From positions 1-64,000 of the forward strand of contig JAUIRK010000690.1 in NCBI GenBank assembly GCA_030549495.1: DNA of 64,000 nucleotides, given 5' to 3'. The position numbers were made by a program, and so were the translations under genes. Source of the stretch: Nectonema munidae. Its lineage: Eukaryota > Nematomorpha > Nectonematoida > Nectonematidae. Positions 1 through 14,355 of this stretch are shown piece by piece. The notes under the pieces were generated by a model. The model searched no databases. It was not told the DNA's origin and saw only the letters and a program-made list of their open reading frames with translations. The number at the start of each line of letters is the position of its first letter. Position 1 is the first letter of the stretch.

Positions 1-3000
1 TTAATTTCACAAATATATATTTCATTTCACAAATATATATATTTAATTTCACAAATATATATTTATTCACAAAATATATATTTAATTTCACAATATATAT
101 TTAATTCCATATATATTTAATTCCAAAATATATATTTTATCACAAATATATATTATTTCCATATATATTTATCATATATTTAATTCATATATATATTTTT
201 TCAAATATATATTTTTTCAAATATATATATTTATTCCTATATATATTTATTTCCAAATATATATTTTAATTTCAAATATATATATTTTAATTTCTAATAT
301 ATATTTTTTCACAATATATATATTTTATTCAAATATATATATTTAATTCCAAATTATATTTCATTCCAAATATATATAATTTATTCAATATATATTTCTT
401 ATTATTATTTTATTCCAAATATATATTATTTAATATATTTTAATTCCAAATATATATTTATTTATTATATATTTTAATTTCCAAATATTATTTAACTTAT
501 TTTATTTCTATATTTTCATATATATATTTTTACAAATATATATTTAATTTAAATATAATATTTATATATATTATCATAAATATATATATTTATTCAAATA
601 TATATTTTATTCATATATATTTAATTTCAAATATACAATAAATATATATTTATTTAAATATATATTTAATTTCATATATATTTTTAAATATATATTTATA
701 AAATATATATTTTATATTCCTATATATATTTTAATTCCAAATATATATTTAATTCAATATATATATTTAATCATATATATATTTTAATTTTAAATATATA
801 TTATCAATATTATTTATTCATATATATTTAATTAAATATATATTTTAATTTCATATATATATTTATTTAATATATTAATAATATATATTTTATTCCAATA
901 TATATTTATTAATATATATATTTAATCAATATATATTTATCAATATATATATTTAATTTCATATATATTTATTCAAATATATATTTTAATTTATATATAT
1001 TAATTATATATATTTTAATTCAATATATATTTAATTTATATATATTAATCAAATTATATATTTTAATTAAATATATATTTATCAATATATATATTTATTT
1101 AATATATATTTATCCATATATATATTTATCAAATATATTTTATTCAATATATATTTTATTTAATATATATTATTATATATATTTTAATTATATATTATTA
1201 TTATATTAATTTTATATTTTATATAATTTATTTTATATTTATATAAATATATATATTACAATATTATTATCCTATATTTTATATATATTTATATATTTTC
1301 TATATATTTATATTTTTCTATATTATTTTTATATTCCATATATATTTCATATATATTAATTAAAAATATAAATTTTATATTTCTATATATTAACATTATT
1401 TATCTATATTTATATTTCTTATTTTTTATTTATCTTATATTATCAAATTATTAATTACCTATATATTTCATATTATTATATTTATATATTATTATATATT
1501 TATCTTATTTATATATTTTTTATACAATATATATTTTCCTATATATTCAATATATTTACTTATTTCTTATATATCTATATATTATTTTATATATTTATAT
1601 ATATTTCTATTATTCAATTATATATTTTTATTCCTTATTATTCTTATTTTTAATATAATTCTTCTATATCCATATATATATTATTTTTTCTTTCCAATAT
1701 ATATATTTTTACTATATAAATATATATTAAAATATATCCTATATTCTTATATAATTAATCTTATTATAAAATATATAAATTATTCAATATATCTATTTTT
1801 TTTTATTCTTTTTCCTTTTATATTATATTTATCTTTATATTTATATATATATATTTAATATATATTTTTATTTTTTAATTCCTTATATATTTCTTATATT
1901 TATTATATATTCTTTTAATTATATATTTTTTTATATATTTCATATATATTTCATATTTTATTTCCTTATATTTTTATATATTTTCTTATATATTTTCAAT
2001 ATATACATTATATATTCTTATATTTATATTTTATATTATATATATTATATATATTTCCAATTATATTAATATATATATTAATTATATTAATTCAATTATT
2101 ATTACATTAATTCTTTTTTTATATATCCTTTTTTATATTCCTATTTTTTCCTTATATATTATTTTATATTTATATATATTTCCATTATATATTTATTATA
2201 TTATTTTTTCATATATTTATTAATATTCCTATATATTTTTATATATTATCAATTATTTATATATATTTCCTTATTTATTATATTCTTATTTATATTTTTT
2301 TCAATATATATTCCTATATATATTTATTTTATTATTTTTATATTTTTTTTATTCCTATATATATTTAATATATTTATTCTTATATTTATTCATATATATT
2401 TTCTATATATTATTCCAATATATATATTTATTTCTATATTTTTTTTTTTCTATATATTTATTCCAATATATTTTATATATTTTTCCAATATATATTTTTT
2501 CCAAATATATATTTTTATATTTATTTTTATATATTTTCTTATATTTTATATATTTTCTTTTATATTTATCCATATATATTCCATATATATTAATCAATAT
2601 ATATTTATTATATATATTATTCCTATATTTTTATATATATATATTCAAATATATATTTTCTTATATTTCAATATATATATTTTTTATATATATTTTTTAT
2701 ATTTTATTCATATATATTTATTTCACAAATATATATATTTATTTCACAATATATATATTTCATTCAATATATATATTTTAATTTACAAATATATATTTAA
2801 TTTAAATATATATTTTAATTTCACAAATATATATATTTTAATTTCCAATATATATTTCAATTTCACAAATATATATATTTTAATTTCAAATATATATTTA
2901 ATTTCAAATTATATATTTTAATTTACAAATATTAAATTTATATTAAATAAATATTTTAATTTCCAAATATATATTTTTTATATATATTTAATCCAAATAT

Positions 3001-6000
3001 ATATATTTAATTAATTATATTTAATTTCTCAAATTATATATTTTAATTAAAATATATATATTTTAATTTCACAAATATATATTTAATTGAATAAATATAA
3101 TTCAATTTCAAATATATATATTTAATTTGACAAATATATATAATTTAATTCACAAATATATATATTTTAATTTCAAAAATATATATTTAATTCCAATATA
3201 TATATTTTAATTCCAAATATATATAATTTAATTCAATATATATTTTAATTCACAAATATATATATTTTAATTTCATAAATATATATTTATTTCACAAATA
3301 TATATTTTAATTTAAATATATATTTAATTGAAAAAATATATATTATTTCACAATATATATATTTATCACAATATATATTAATTTAAAAATATATATTTAA
3401 TTAAAATATATATTTAATTCTAAATATATATTTAATTCACAAATATATATTTAATTCCACAAATATATATATTTAATCACAAATATATATATTATTTCAC
3501 AAATATATATTTTAATTCAAAATATATATATTTTAATTCACAAAATATATATTTAATTTCAAAATATATATATTTAATTCCAAATATATATTTAATTCAA
3601 ATATATATTTATTCAAATATATTTATTTTAATTTATAAATATATATTTAATTTCCAATTATATATTTTAATTTCAAATATATATTTAATTCATAAATATA
3701 AATTAATTTAATATATATTTTATTAAATATATATATTTTGATTTAAAATATATTTAATTCATAAATATATATTTATTTCAAATATATATTTAATGCAAAT
3801 ATATATTTAATTTACAAATATATATATTTTTCAATATATATTATTTTAAAATATATATTATTCTAAATATATATATGATCCAAATATATATATTTTAATT
3901 CAAATATATATTATTAAATATATATTTTAATTCACAAATATATATATTTAATTTCACAAATATATATTTAATTGAATAAATATAATTGAATTTCACAATA
4001 TATTATTTATTTTAATATATATAATTTAATTTCAAAATATATATTTAATTTAAAATATATATTTCAATTCAAATATATTTATTTTAATTTCCAAATATAT
4101 ATTTTTTCCAAATTATATAATTTAATTCTAAATATATATTTTTTCACAAATATATATATTTTATTTCACAAATTATATAATTTATTTACAAATATATATT
4201 TCAATTAATATATATATTTATTATTCAAATATAATTAATTCAAATATATATATTTTATCAAATATATAAATTGCATAAATATATATTTATTTCCAAATAT
4301 ATATATTTAATTTCAAATATATATTTTTTATATATATATATTTTATATTTTTTATATATATTTATTCCAAATATATATATTTTAATTTCCAAATATATAT
4401 TTAATTTCAATAATATTTTAATTTCCAAATATATATTTAATGAATAAATATAAATTATTTCCAATATATATATTTTTTATATATATAATTTAATTTCTAA
4501 TATATATTTAATTTCATATATTTCAATTCCCAAATATATATATTTTAATTTAAAATATATATTTATTTCCAAATATATATATTTTAATTTCCATATATAT
4601 TTCATCCAATATATATATTTAATTCAATATATTATTTAATTCAATATATTTTAATTTCCAAATATATATATTTTTTCTATATATTTCTTCCAATATATAT
4701 ATTTTAATTTCATAAATATATATTTAATTCCTAATTATATATTTTATTCACAAATATATATAATTTAATTTACAAATATATATTTTTTATTTCAATATAT
4801 ATTTAATTTCAATATATATTTATTCACAATATATATATTTTTCCAATATATATTTTATTTAAAATATATATATTTTAATTTAATATATATATTTAATTTA
4901 TATATATTTTAATTACTAATATATATTTCTTCTATATATATATTTTAATTTATAAATATATATTTATTTATTATATATTTTAATTTCAAAATATATATTT
5001 AATTATAAATATAATTATTTATATATATTTATTTCCAAATATATATATTTATTCAATATATATATTTTATTTCAAAATATATATTAATTAAATATATATT
5101 TTTTTCCAAATATATATATTTTATTTCAAATATATATTTAATTAAATATAAATTAATTTACAATATATATATTTAATTAATATATATTTTTCCAATATAT
5201 ATATAATAAAAATATATATTTAATCAAATATATATATTTTAATTTAAAATATATATATTTTAATTTAATATATATTTATTCCCAAATATATATATTTTAT
5301 ATAATATATATTAATTTCAATTATATATTTTAATTTCAAATATATATTCAATTGAATAAATATAATTTGTTCACAATATATATATTTTAATTCACAAATA
5401 TATATTTAATTGAATAAATATATATTTAATTTAAATATATATTTATTAAAAATATATATTTATTCATAAATATATATTTCAATTCCCAAATATATATATT
5501 TATTCCAATATATATAATTTATTTCCAATATATATATTTTATTTCCAAATATATATATTTTAATTTCACTAATATATATATTTTAATTTCACAAATATAT
5601 ATAATTTAATTCACAAATATATATTAATTCAAAATATATATTTCAATCCAATATATATATTTTATTTCATAATATATATTTTTCCAAATTATATATTTAA
5701 TAAATATATATTTAAATTAATAAATATATATTTATTCAAAATATATATATTTTTTCCAAATATATATATTTTAATTCACAATATATATTTAATTGAATAA
5801 ATATATATTTAATTTTATATATTTAATTAATAAATATATATTTTAATTTTACAAATATATATATTTAATTTAAATATATATTTAATTGCATAAATATATA
5901 TTTATTCAAATATATATATAATTCTAAATATATATATTTTAATTTAAATATATATTTAATTTAAAATTATATTTTTAATTCAAATATATATTTTAATTTC

Positions 6001-9000
6001 ACAAATTATATATTTCAATTTAAATATAAATTGAATTTCACAAATATATATATTTAATTTACAAATATATATATTTAATTTCCACAAATATATATTTAAT
6101 TTTAAATATATATTTAATTCCATAAATATATATATTTTAATTTCCAATATATATTTAATTTCACAAATATATATAATTTATTTCACAAATATATATTTAA
6201 ATTTCACAAATATATATTTTAATTTCCAAATATATATATTTTAATTTCACAAATATATATTTAATTCACATATATATATTTTAATTTAATTGAATAAAAT
6301 AATTCAATTCCAATATATATTTTAATTTCACAAATATATATTTCAATTGAATAAATATAATTCGAATTTCACAATATATATATTTTAATTTCCAAATATA
6401 TATTTCAATTTCCAAATATATATAATTTATTTTCACAAATATATATTTAATTTCACAAATATATATTAATCACAAATATATTTATTTTAATTTCCAAATA
6501 TATATTTAATTTCACAAATTATATATTTTAATTTCAATATATTTTAATTGAATAAATATAAATTCCAATTTCATAAATATATATATTTCATTCACAAATA
6601 TATATAATTTAATTCAAAATATATATTTAATTTCAAATATATATTTAATTTCACAAATATATTTATTTTAATTTCACAAATATATATTTCTTTCCAATAT
6701 ATATAATTTAATTTCAATATATATTTTCAATTTCCAAATATATATTTAATTCCACAAATATATTATTTAATTCACAAATATATATTTAATTTCAAAATAT
6801 ATATAATTTAATTTCACAAATATATATTTATTTCCAATATATATAATTAATTCAAATATATATTTCAATTCCAAATATATATATTTTAATTCAAATATAT
6901 ATATTTAATTTCAAATATATATTTTAATTTCACAAATATATTTAATTTCACAATATATATTTAATTTCACAAATATATATATTTTAATTTCATAAATATA
7001 TATTTAATTTCAAAATATATATATTTTAATTTACAAATATATATAATTTAATTTCACAAATATATATTTTAATTTCCAAATATATATATTTAATTTCCAA
7101 ATATATATTTCAATTCCACAAATATATATATTTTAATTCATAAATATATATTTTTTCAAAATTATATATTTTAATTTCCAATATATATTTCAATTGAATA
7201 ATATAATTTGAATTTCATAAATATATATATTTAATTTCCAAATATATATATTTAATCCACAAATATATATATTTTAATTTACAAATATATATTTATTTTC
7301 AAATTATATATTTTAATTTCCAAATATATATATTTTAATTTCACAAATATATATTTCAATTGAATAAATATAAATTTCAATTTCAAAAATATATATTTCA
7401 ATTTCACAAATATATATAATTTAATTTCACAAATATATATATTTTAATTTCAAAAATATATATTTCAATTCCACAAATATATATTTCAATTCCACAAATA
7501 TATTTATTTTAATTTCACAAATATATATAATTTAATTTCACAAATATATATTATTTAATTTCACAAATATATATATTTTAATTTCACAAATATATATTTC
7601 AATTTCACAAATATATATAATTTAATTTCACAAATATATATTTCAATTTCACAAATATATATTTCAATTCCACAAATATATTTATTTTAATTTCATAAAT
7701 ATATATTTCAATTTCACAAATTATATATTTTAATTTCACAAATATATATTTCGATTGAATAAATATAAATTCGAATTTCACAAATATATATATTTCAATT
7801 TCACAAATATATATATTTTAATTTCACAAATATATATTTCGATTGAATAAATATATATTTCAATTTCACAAATATATATTTCCATTGAATAAATATATAT
7901 TTCAATTCCACAAATATATATTTCAATTCCACAAATATATTTATTTCAATTTCACAAATATATATAATTTAATTTCACAAATATATATATTTTAATTTCA
8001 CAAATATATATATTTTAATTTCACAAATATATATATTTCAATTTCACAAATATATATAATTTAATTTCACAAATATATATTTCAATTTCACAAATATATA
8101 TTTCAATTCCACAAATATATTTATTTTAATTTCATAAATATATATTTCAATTTCACAAATTATATATTTTAATTTCACAAATATATATTTCGATTGAATA
8201 AATATAAATTCGAATTTCACAAATATATATATTTCAATTTCACAAATATATATATTTTAATTTCACAAATATATATTTCGATTGAATAAATATATATTTC
8301 AATTTCACAAATATATATTTCCATTGAATAAATATATATTTCAATTTTACAAATATATATATTTCAATTTCACAAATATATATTTCGATTGAATAAATAT
8401 ATATTTCAATTTCACAAATATATATATCGATTCCACAAATATATTTATTTTAATTTCACAAATATATATTTCAATTTCAAAATTATATATTTTAATTTCA
8501 CAAATATATATATTTTAATTTCACAAATATATATATTTCAATTTCACAAATATATATAATTTAATTTCACGAATATATATTTCAATTTCAGAAATATATA
8601 TTTCAATTCCATAAATATATTTATTTTAATTTCACAAATATATATTTCAATTTCACAAATATATATAATTTAATTTCACAAATATATATTTCAATTTCAC
8701 AAATATATATTTTTTAATTTCACAAATATATATAATTTAATTTCACAAATATATATTTCAATTTCACAAATATATATATTTTAATTTCAATTGAATAAAA
8801 TAAATTCCAATTTCACAAATATATATATTTTAATTTCACAAATATATATTTCAATTGAATAAATATAAATTCGAATTTCACAAATATATATATTTTAATT
8901 TCACAAATATATATATTTCAATTTCACAAATATATATAATTTATTTTCACAAATATATATTTCAATTTCACAAATATATATTTCAATTCCACAAATATAT

Positions 9001-9826
9001 TTATTTTAATTTCACAAATATATATTTCAATTTCACAAATTATATATTTTAATTTCACAAATATATATTTCAATTGAATAAATATAAATTCCAATTTCAC
9101 AAATATATATATTTCAATTTCACAAATATATATAATTTAATTTCACAAATATATATTTCAATTTCACAAATATATATTTCAATTCCACAAATATATTTAT
9201 TTTAATTTCACAAATATATATTTCAATTTCACAAATATATATAATTTAATTTCACAAATTTTAATTTCACAAATATATATTTCAATTGAATAAATATATA
9301 TTTCAATTTCACAAATATATATATTTTAATTTCACAAATATATATTTCGATTGAATAAATATATATTTTAATTTCACAAATATATATTTCAATTTCACAA
9401 ATATATATATTTTAATTTCACAAATATATATTTCGATTGAATAAATATATATTTCAATTTCACAAATATATATATTTTAATTTCACAAATATATATTTCA
9501 ATTTCACAAATATATATATTTTAATTTCACAAATATATATATTTTAATTTCACAAATATATATTTCGATTGAATAAATATAAATTCGAATTTCACAAATA
9601 TATATTTCAATTTCACAAATATATATAATTTAATTTTACAAATATATATATTTTAATCTTCAAATATATATTTCGATTGAATAAATATATATTTCTATTT
9701 CACAAATATATATTTCGATTGAATAAATATATATTTCAATTTCACAAATATATATATTTTAATTTCACAAATATATATTTCGATTGAATAAATATATATT
9801 TCAATTTCACAAATATAAATATTTTA
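1..9826. repeat. AT-rich tandem satellite, core about 18-22 bp
   Basis: The whole stretch is built from variants of AATTTCACAAATATATAT, joined through linkers such as TTTCGATTGAATAAAT. Units are nearly uniform from about 7 to 9.8 kb. Further left the TTTCAC part erodes until, at about 1.2-2.7 kb, only TA-rich sequence remains. The right edge is sharp: the last unit ends near 9826 and unrelated sequence begins at AAGGTCGCC. The short reading frames seen here are low-complexity (Ile, Tyr, Lys, Phe, Asn) and not genes. Part of the left-hand decay could be long-read error in a repeat rather than biology. Confidence 0.95.
7601..8353. repeat. Higher-order repeat unit of about 439 bp in the satellite
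   Basis: The sequence from 7601 to about 7914 recurs, by eye without a difference, at 8040 to about 8353, including the rarer variants (TTCCATTGAAT, TTCGATTGAAT, AATATATTTATT) in the same order. This gives a multi-monomer period of 439 bp and shows recent segmental amplification inside the array. Confidence 0.8.
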
Positions 9827-10366
9827 AGGTCGCCTACAGATGTTATGTATAATAATATTCTAACCTTTATAAGATGGTATTTTTATGGAAAAAATTGATG
9901 AAAAATTATAGAGGGTTAGGGTTAGATACAAAATCGCAGTTAGGGATATGGAATCGATAACGGGAGAATTCATCCATGTCTCTTTGAGGCATAAATTTGA
10001 AAGTGAAGAATTATCATAGGAGTTAATATTTTGAATTAGAAAACAAAAGTGATCAAATTTAGCATTGAGAGAGTGGCAGTTGACATTTAAAATATTAATA
10101 GTATAGTAAAAAGGAGGAAAAATATCAGAATCAACTGGTAAAAAGATTTAATTCCATAACACCCAGAAAAATCACTTAAAAGAAAATTAACGAGATCTAA
10201 AAGAAAATTAACGAGATCAGCATCATCGTAATTCATATAACAATTAAATTTAAGAAATTTACATTTCATTGTTTGTTTAATGCTTTTCAAGTTAGAGCAA
10301 TAGTGCGAGTTAAATACTTGGTTTGATTCAAAACCCTTCAAGTCACAAAGAAAGCAAAATGTAGTA

Positions 10367-10930
10367 CAGTAACACCTCGAATTTGAAGGGAACAAACAAA
10401 AACTTCGAGATATCCAAAATATCAAGGTAAACCCTTATCAAGTCCATTTTTTGAAAAATAAGTATCGACCGGTATGTTTTTTGTCTGCTTGTTAGATCTA
10501 AAGTAACTCTGCTAAAATAAACAGATCCTGATATCCTTTTAAAGCGCATTTTATTTTAAATCAACGTCAGTAAGTCGGACTCAAAGAGACAGAAAGTCAA
10601 AAATGGTAGATGATTTGATGAAGACATAAAAAACATCACTTCTCTAAGCAGCTTTGATGATGTTGACATATTACTTTCATTAAGATTTTCATTACAAACT
10701 TAATTTATTGAAGAAAAAATATGGCAACAATTGTTGCATGAATAAAATTTTAAACACTGAAATTTATTGGGGGAGAGGAACAAAATGCGTTTTTGCCCCT
10801 TAGACAACATAAGGTGGAGGGGGAGAGGAAAGGGATATCCGGGTTATTCAGGATATCAGAGTTCGAGATATGCAAACTTATTTACATGTAATGTATAGGG
10901 AAAAAAGTTCGAGATATCAAAGTTTCACTG
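10367..10930. mobile_element. Tigger/mariner-type MITE (non-autonomous), TA target
   Basis: The left end reads CAGTAACACCTCGAATTTGA and the reverse complement of the right end reads CAGTGAAACTTTGATATCTC. Both are flanked by TA (10365-10366 and 10931-10932). Motifs of the type TTCGAGATATC occur near both ends. CAGT ends with a TA duplication are the known signature of Tc1/mariner and pogo/Tigger elements. The 564-bp interior has no convincing transposase frame, so it is probably mobilised in trans. Confidence 0.7.
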
Positions 10931-11317
10931 TAGTTGTTTATTGCAATCTTTGGAGAAATGTGATACACCACAATACCTGGAGAAGATGATTTGCAATTTT
11001 TAGCCAAATGTCGTATTTTTAAATTTATTTTTCATTGGAAATAGGTCATTTGTGTAATCATTGGAAACACACGTTTTTCAGATGTAAACATATCACTTTG
11101 CCATCTATATTTTTTATATAAGCGATTCCTAAAACAGTTTTCGTATTGTTTTATAACCTGCGCTACCACCAGCTTATATCATTATTTATCTATTTTCTTA
11201 CTTTACTTCCTTTGTTTTGAGTTTTGCAAGGTCAAATGAATATTCTTCATTATACAGCACAGTCTTCTTCTTCGCTAATCCTTTCAGTTTTCAACTTCTA
11301 CCCTACTCATTAGTATA

Positions 11318-11395
11318 GTGCTTTGATAAAGCCGAGTGTCGGCCAAAATTCACCGTTTTAAATCTTGTGCCCAATAAATTATATTACTTTTTGAA
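11318..11395 (+). mobile_element. Possible Penelope-like element 3' tail
   Basis: The hairpin GCCGA-GTG-TCGGC sits in a context like TTGATAAA...CCAAAA, followed by TTGTGCCCAATAAATTATAT. This resembles the degenerate hammerhead and AATAAA-type tail common at Penelope-like element ends. No reverse transcriptase or GIY-YIG frame is visible upstream, so it would be a short end fragment only. Confidence 0.3.
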
Positions 11396-12211
11396 TTTTA
11401 TTTTAATTTTCCTTTAATTTATGAGTCAACTTCAGCATCAGATTTACATCTTCTACAAATTGAAATATTGATTCAAACATTTTTTCTTTTATTTTGAGAA
11501 CTTTTTATATGTTCTAGCTCTTGGAGAAGTAATCAACTTACTCCAAAAACTGAAATAGGAAGTAGCCAGTCTGTTATGATCAGAGTTGCAGGCAAAATCT
11601 CTGTCTCCGACTCGAAATATCAAAACAATGGACTTATCCAAATACTCAAAAATTTTGAATATCTAATACAACGCTTATGTCGATTGAAAAAATCGCACTC
11701 AAAATATTTTCTAATGCTTTCTATATAAACATACTTTTAGACATACTTCTATGTCTAAAAACGGACCGACTCATCTCCGACTCAAAATTATTTTTTAACC
11801 GACTCATAAATGAAGCATGGAACACACGTCACTAGATCTAAGAGTGATAAAGTGCTATACTTTTTTCCTAAAGTAAGAGTACGCTAAAACTTACAACACG
11901 TACATATCTGACATATTCTGTTCAGGTTACCTGATCCAAAATTAATATAAGTAAAAGGCTATTTTGTGTAGCGAAATATGGGAGTATTTTTGGAAAAAAA
12001 ATAAAGAACGAGTAGCCAAATACTAACGTTAGGCTTAGAAATCCCCGCACGCAAGAATCACAGATTCCAGTACTACGAGAACTGATTAGGAGTTAGGTAA
12101 AAATCAGAATTTAGTTTTTTCCCTGCCCCTCTTCGCATGAAAAGTTTTGCCTCGAAAAGCCAAAAATCCTGGTTACGCCCGATTTTTACACTACGAGGTG
12201 TAGGAAAAGTA

Positions 12212-12300
12212 ACTCGTTTTCCTTACCTTGGAGACGAATTGAATAATGGAGGAGGATGCCAAAATGCAGTAGCAAAGAGATGCAGATTTCAAGTTCCATG
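12212..12300 (+). mobile_element. Fragment of a LINE reverse transcriptase (RTE-like?)
   Basis: One frame reads TRFPYLGDELNNGGGCQNAV and continues AKRCRF. This matches the post-catalytic YLGD...GG...AV..R motif of RTE- and CR1-like LINE reverse transcriptases. The surrounding frames do not extend the match, so this is a small dead remnant. Confidence 0.4.
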
Positions 12301-13485
12301 AGACTTTAAAATTAGTGGAAAAAGAAACAAAGGATGTCCAAAAGCGACTAGAAAGGAAACGCTAATGAAAGAAATGAGAAGGCTTGGGGGATGAAGAAGC
12401 AGGTGCGCTTGATAGAAAAATTAGCGACGAGTTTCGTCAATTGGTTAGACATTCCCTTTTTTATTAGAGATGGCACAATGTTTTCAGATTTTAAATGTTT
12501 TTGAGGATTTAGGTTAAATTTAATAAAACTTTATGAATTAAGAAAATCTAATTTTTTTACCTCGGTTCTTTTACACGCGTTTTAGAAATCAGATAAAGTC
12601 TGGGAAACAAATAGCTATAGATTTGAATTACTTATTATAAATACGTAAAATATGTTATGTTTAATGTAAAATAAATTTCGCGTCTAATAAAATAGCAAAT
12701 TTTAAAAAATTTCCATTTTCGTTTTAACCCTTATGTTAAATAAAGCAATGTTTTTTTAATAAGCTGGCTTTTCTAGTGTTAATTGCGTGTGTCATGCATG
12801 CATACAAACATTACACAATTGGTCTGTGGGGATATGTGAGAATAACCGCGGGAAAATAAATTTGAATTAAAAAAGCTGGTTTGCCAAATAATCAAGGTCT
12901 GATCAACCAATTGGTCATGTAATATGAGCTTCGAAAACCAAATACTGAATCGGCTCAAACAAGAATTCTGTTGTACAAAGATTTAGAAAGATTCTTTTTG
13001 AGTCATAGTATAAAACCTCACTTGATCTTACCCCCCCCCCCTCTCCCTCGCAAAGAATGTTTATTTTTATAATTTATATTAGAACATGAGAACGTTGTAT
13101 GAAAAAATATGATATATTTATTATGTTGGCGGTCTCGAAGAGGACGCTCAACGCCAAAACGAGGTCTTTTGACAGTTGAATGAGCAGAAGATAGGACATG
13201 GCTGGCTTACGCGGCCCAAAATATACGCAGGAGTAGGAGCATCAGTAGCAAAGGCCATGGACAGCCAGCGAAGCGTGCTCATGCAAATATCTGATTTGAA
13301 TAGTGTTTTCAAAACTTAAAAATTCATCATTAAAAGAGAGAAACAAAATTGGATTTAGTGTATAATTTAAAAGATAAAATTTGATGATTGAGCTAACGAA
13401 ATTTACATTGAAAAAGTTTCAACAGAAGAAATAACGCAAACATTTGTTGCGAAGAAGATGAACTAAAAATAGGCGCGGCTTATTC

Positions 13486-13567
13486 AAATTTATAAGAATA
13501 AAAGGGGGTGTTGGTTGGGGAAGGCACTCATTTCTTCATCTCTCCATCTCATCATTAGCTTAGCAAG
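13486..13567 (+). promoter_or_regulatory. Candidate TATA promoter and 5' leader of the CBM14-like gene
   Basis: TATAAGA at 13491 lies about 77 nt upstream of the start codon. An arthropod-like initiator context (ACTCATTTC, near 13526) follows about 30-35 nt downstream of the TATA box. That would give a leader of about 40 nt. Inferred from motif and spacing only. Confidence 0.45.
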
Positions 13568-14332
13568 ATGTTCTCTGCAATTTTCTTCCTTCCTCTCCTG
13601 TCTTACGTCGTTTGCTACTCAAAGATGAGGACCGAGTCTGGTGATGTTATGATCGAAGAAATGCTTCCCAGATACGAAGAACAGCCTATAATCTCAGGAC
13701 ACAGTGGACGGCTTTCGACTCAGCCTCTCCCAACGGGAATTCTCACAAGTAGACCGGTGAAACTGGTAGACCCGATTGGATTCAGAAAATCTGTCACAGT
13801 CCTCAGAAGTGATAACCCGTATGAAGAGAGCATCAACTCGTTGATGCACTTGAACCGCATCGCTATGGAAAAGTGTTTGTCTATGCGATCTGGGTACCAA
13901 CCATTCCCCGGAATGCCCAAACTCTACGTCAGATGCGACGAAGCTGGAAAGGCGTTTATCCGAAAGTGCGCTCCTGGAACACAGTGGGTACAGAACTTGA
14001 TGACTTGTGCTAGACCTGAAGAACGATTTGAAGGCATTTCGGAGCCGACAGAATCAATAGTGGAACCCATAACTCCTGTTTTCAGAGTATCGCAGGCTGT
14101 AAAAGAAAGATCTTGGGTACCTGGGTCAAGCTCTTGGGAACCTACTGCACATGAAGCGGGTCACTTGACTAGCTCTTGGGAACCTACTGCACATGAAGCG
14201 GGTCACTTGACTAGCTCTTGGGAACCTACTACACATGAAGGGAGTTCCTCTTGGGCAGAAGCCGAGCCTATAGTTGGCCTGAGACACTACGAAGGAGATG
14301 GCCACGATCACTCTGGTTACGCTAAACTTTGA
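13568..14332 (+). CDS. Secreted CBM14-like (peritrophin-A type) repeat protein, 254 aa
   Basis: This is an uninterrupted single-exon frame. Residues 1-16 form a hydrophobic signal peptide. Residues 103-147 hold four cysteines (103, 123, 134, 147) with aromatic and Pro/Gly spacing like the chitin-binding peritrophin-A/CBM14 fold. The usual family has six cysteines, so one disulfide pair appears to be missing and chitin binding is an inference. Residues 188-225 are two and a half copies of a 14-residue unit (SSWEPTAHEAGHLT), encoded by a 42-bp DNA repeat. The C-terminus is His- and Asp-rich. By family knowledge such proteins are extracellular, in cuticle, peritrophic matrix or eggshell. A TATA box and two AATAAA signals bracket the frame. 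The ARM-repeat gene converges on it from the minus strand. Confidence 0.8.
   Translation: MFSAIFFLPLLSYVVCYSKMRTESGDVMIEEMLPRYEEQPIISGHSGRLSTQPLPTGILTSRPVKLVDPIGFRKSVTVLRSDNPYEESINSLMHLNRIAMEKCLSMRSGYQPFPGMPKLYVRCDEAGKAFIRKCAPGTQWVQNLMTCARPEERFEGISEPTESIVEPITPVFRVSQAVKERSWVPGSSSWEPTAHEAGHLTSSWEPTAHEAGHLTSSWEPTTHEGSSSWAEAEPIVGLRHYEGDGHDHSGYAKL
14129..14242 (+). repeat. 42-bp coding minisatellite
   Basis: Units start at 14129, 14171 and 14213 (partial). The first two are identical by eye and the third diverges after about 28 bases. Because the period is a multiple of three, copy-number change would lengthen or shorten the protein without a frameshift. Confidence 0.9.
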
Positions 14333-14344
14333 AATAAAAATAAA
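14333..14344 (+). terminator. Tandem AATAAA polyadenylation signals
   Basis: AATAAA occurs at 14333 and 14339, directly after the TGA stop of the secreted-protein gene. The cleavage site would therefore fall within the 3' end of the convergent ARM-repeat gene, whose stop codon is at 14356. Confidence 0.6.
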
Positions 14345-14355
14345 ACTTGATTTAT

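Larger units (their letters stand above)
9827..13485. other. Non-coding interval with transposon scraps
   Basis: No host exon is recognisable. It holds the MITE at 10367-10930, a Penelope-like tail near 11320, a LINE reverse-transcriptase scrap near 12212, and a C13 tract near 13030. The rest is plain AT-rich sequence. Confidence 0.6.

Noticed and set aside
2403-9052. Short open frames in the satellite (65-68 codons)
   Set aside because: They consist of Ile, Tyr, Lys, Phe and Asn from translating the AT repeat; no gene signal.
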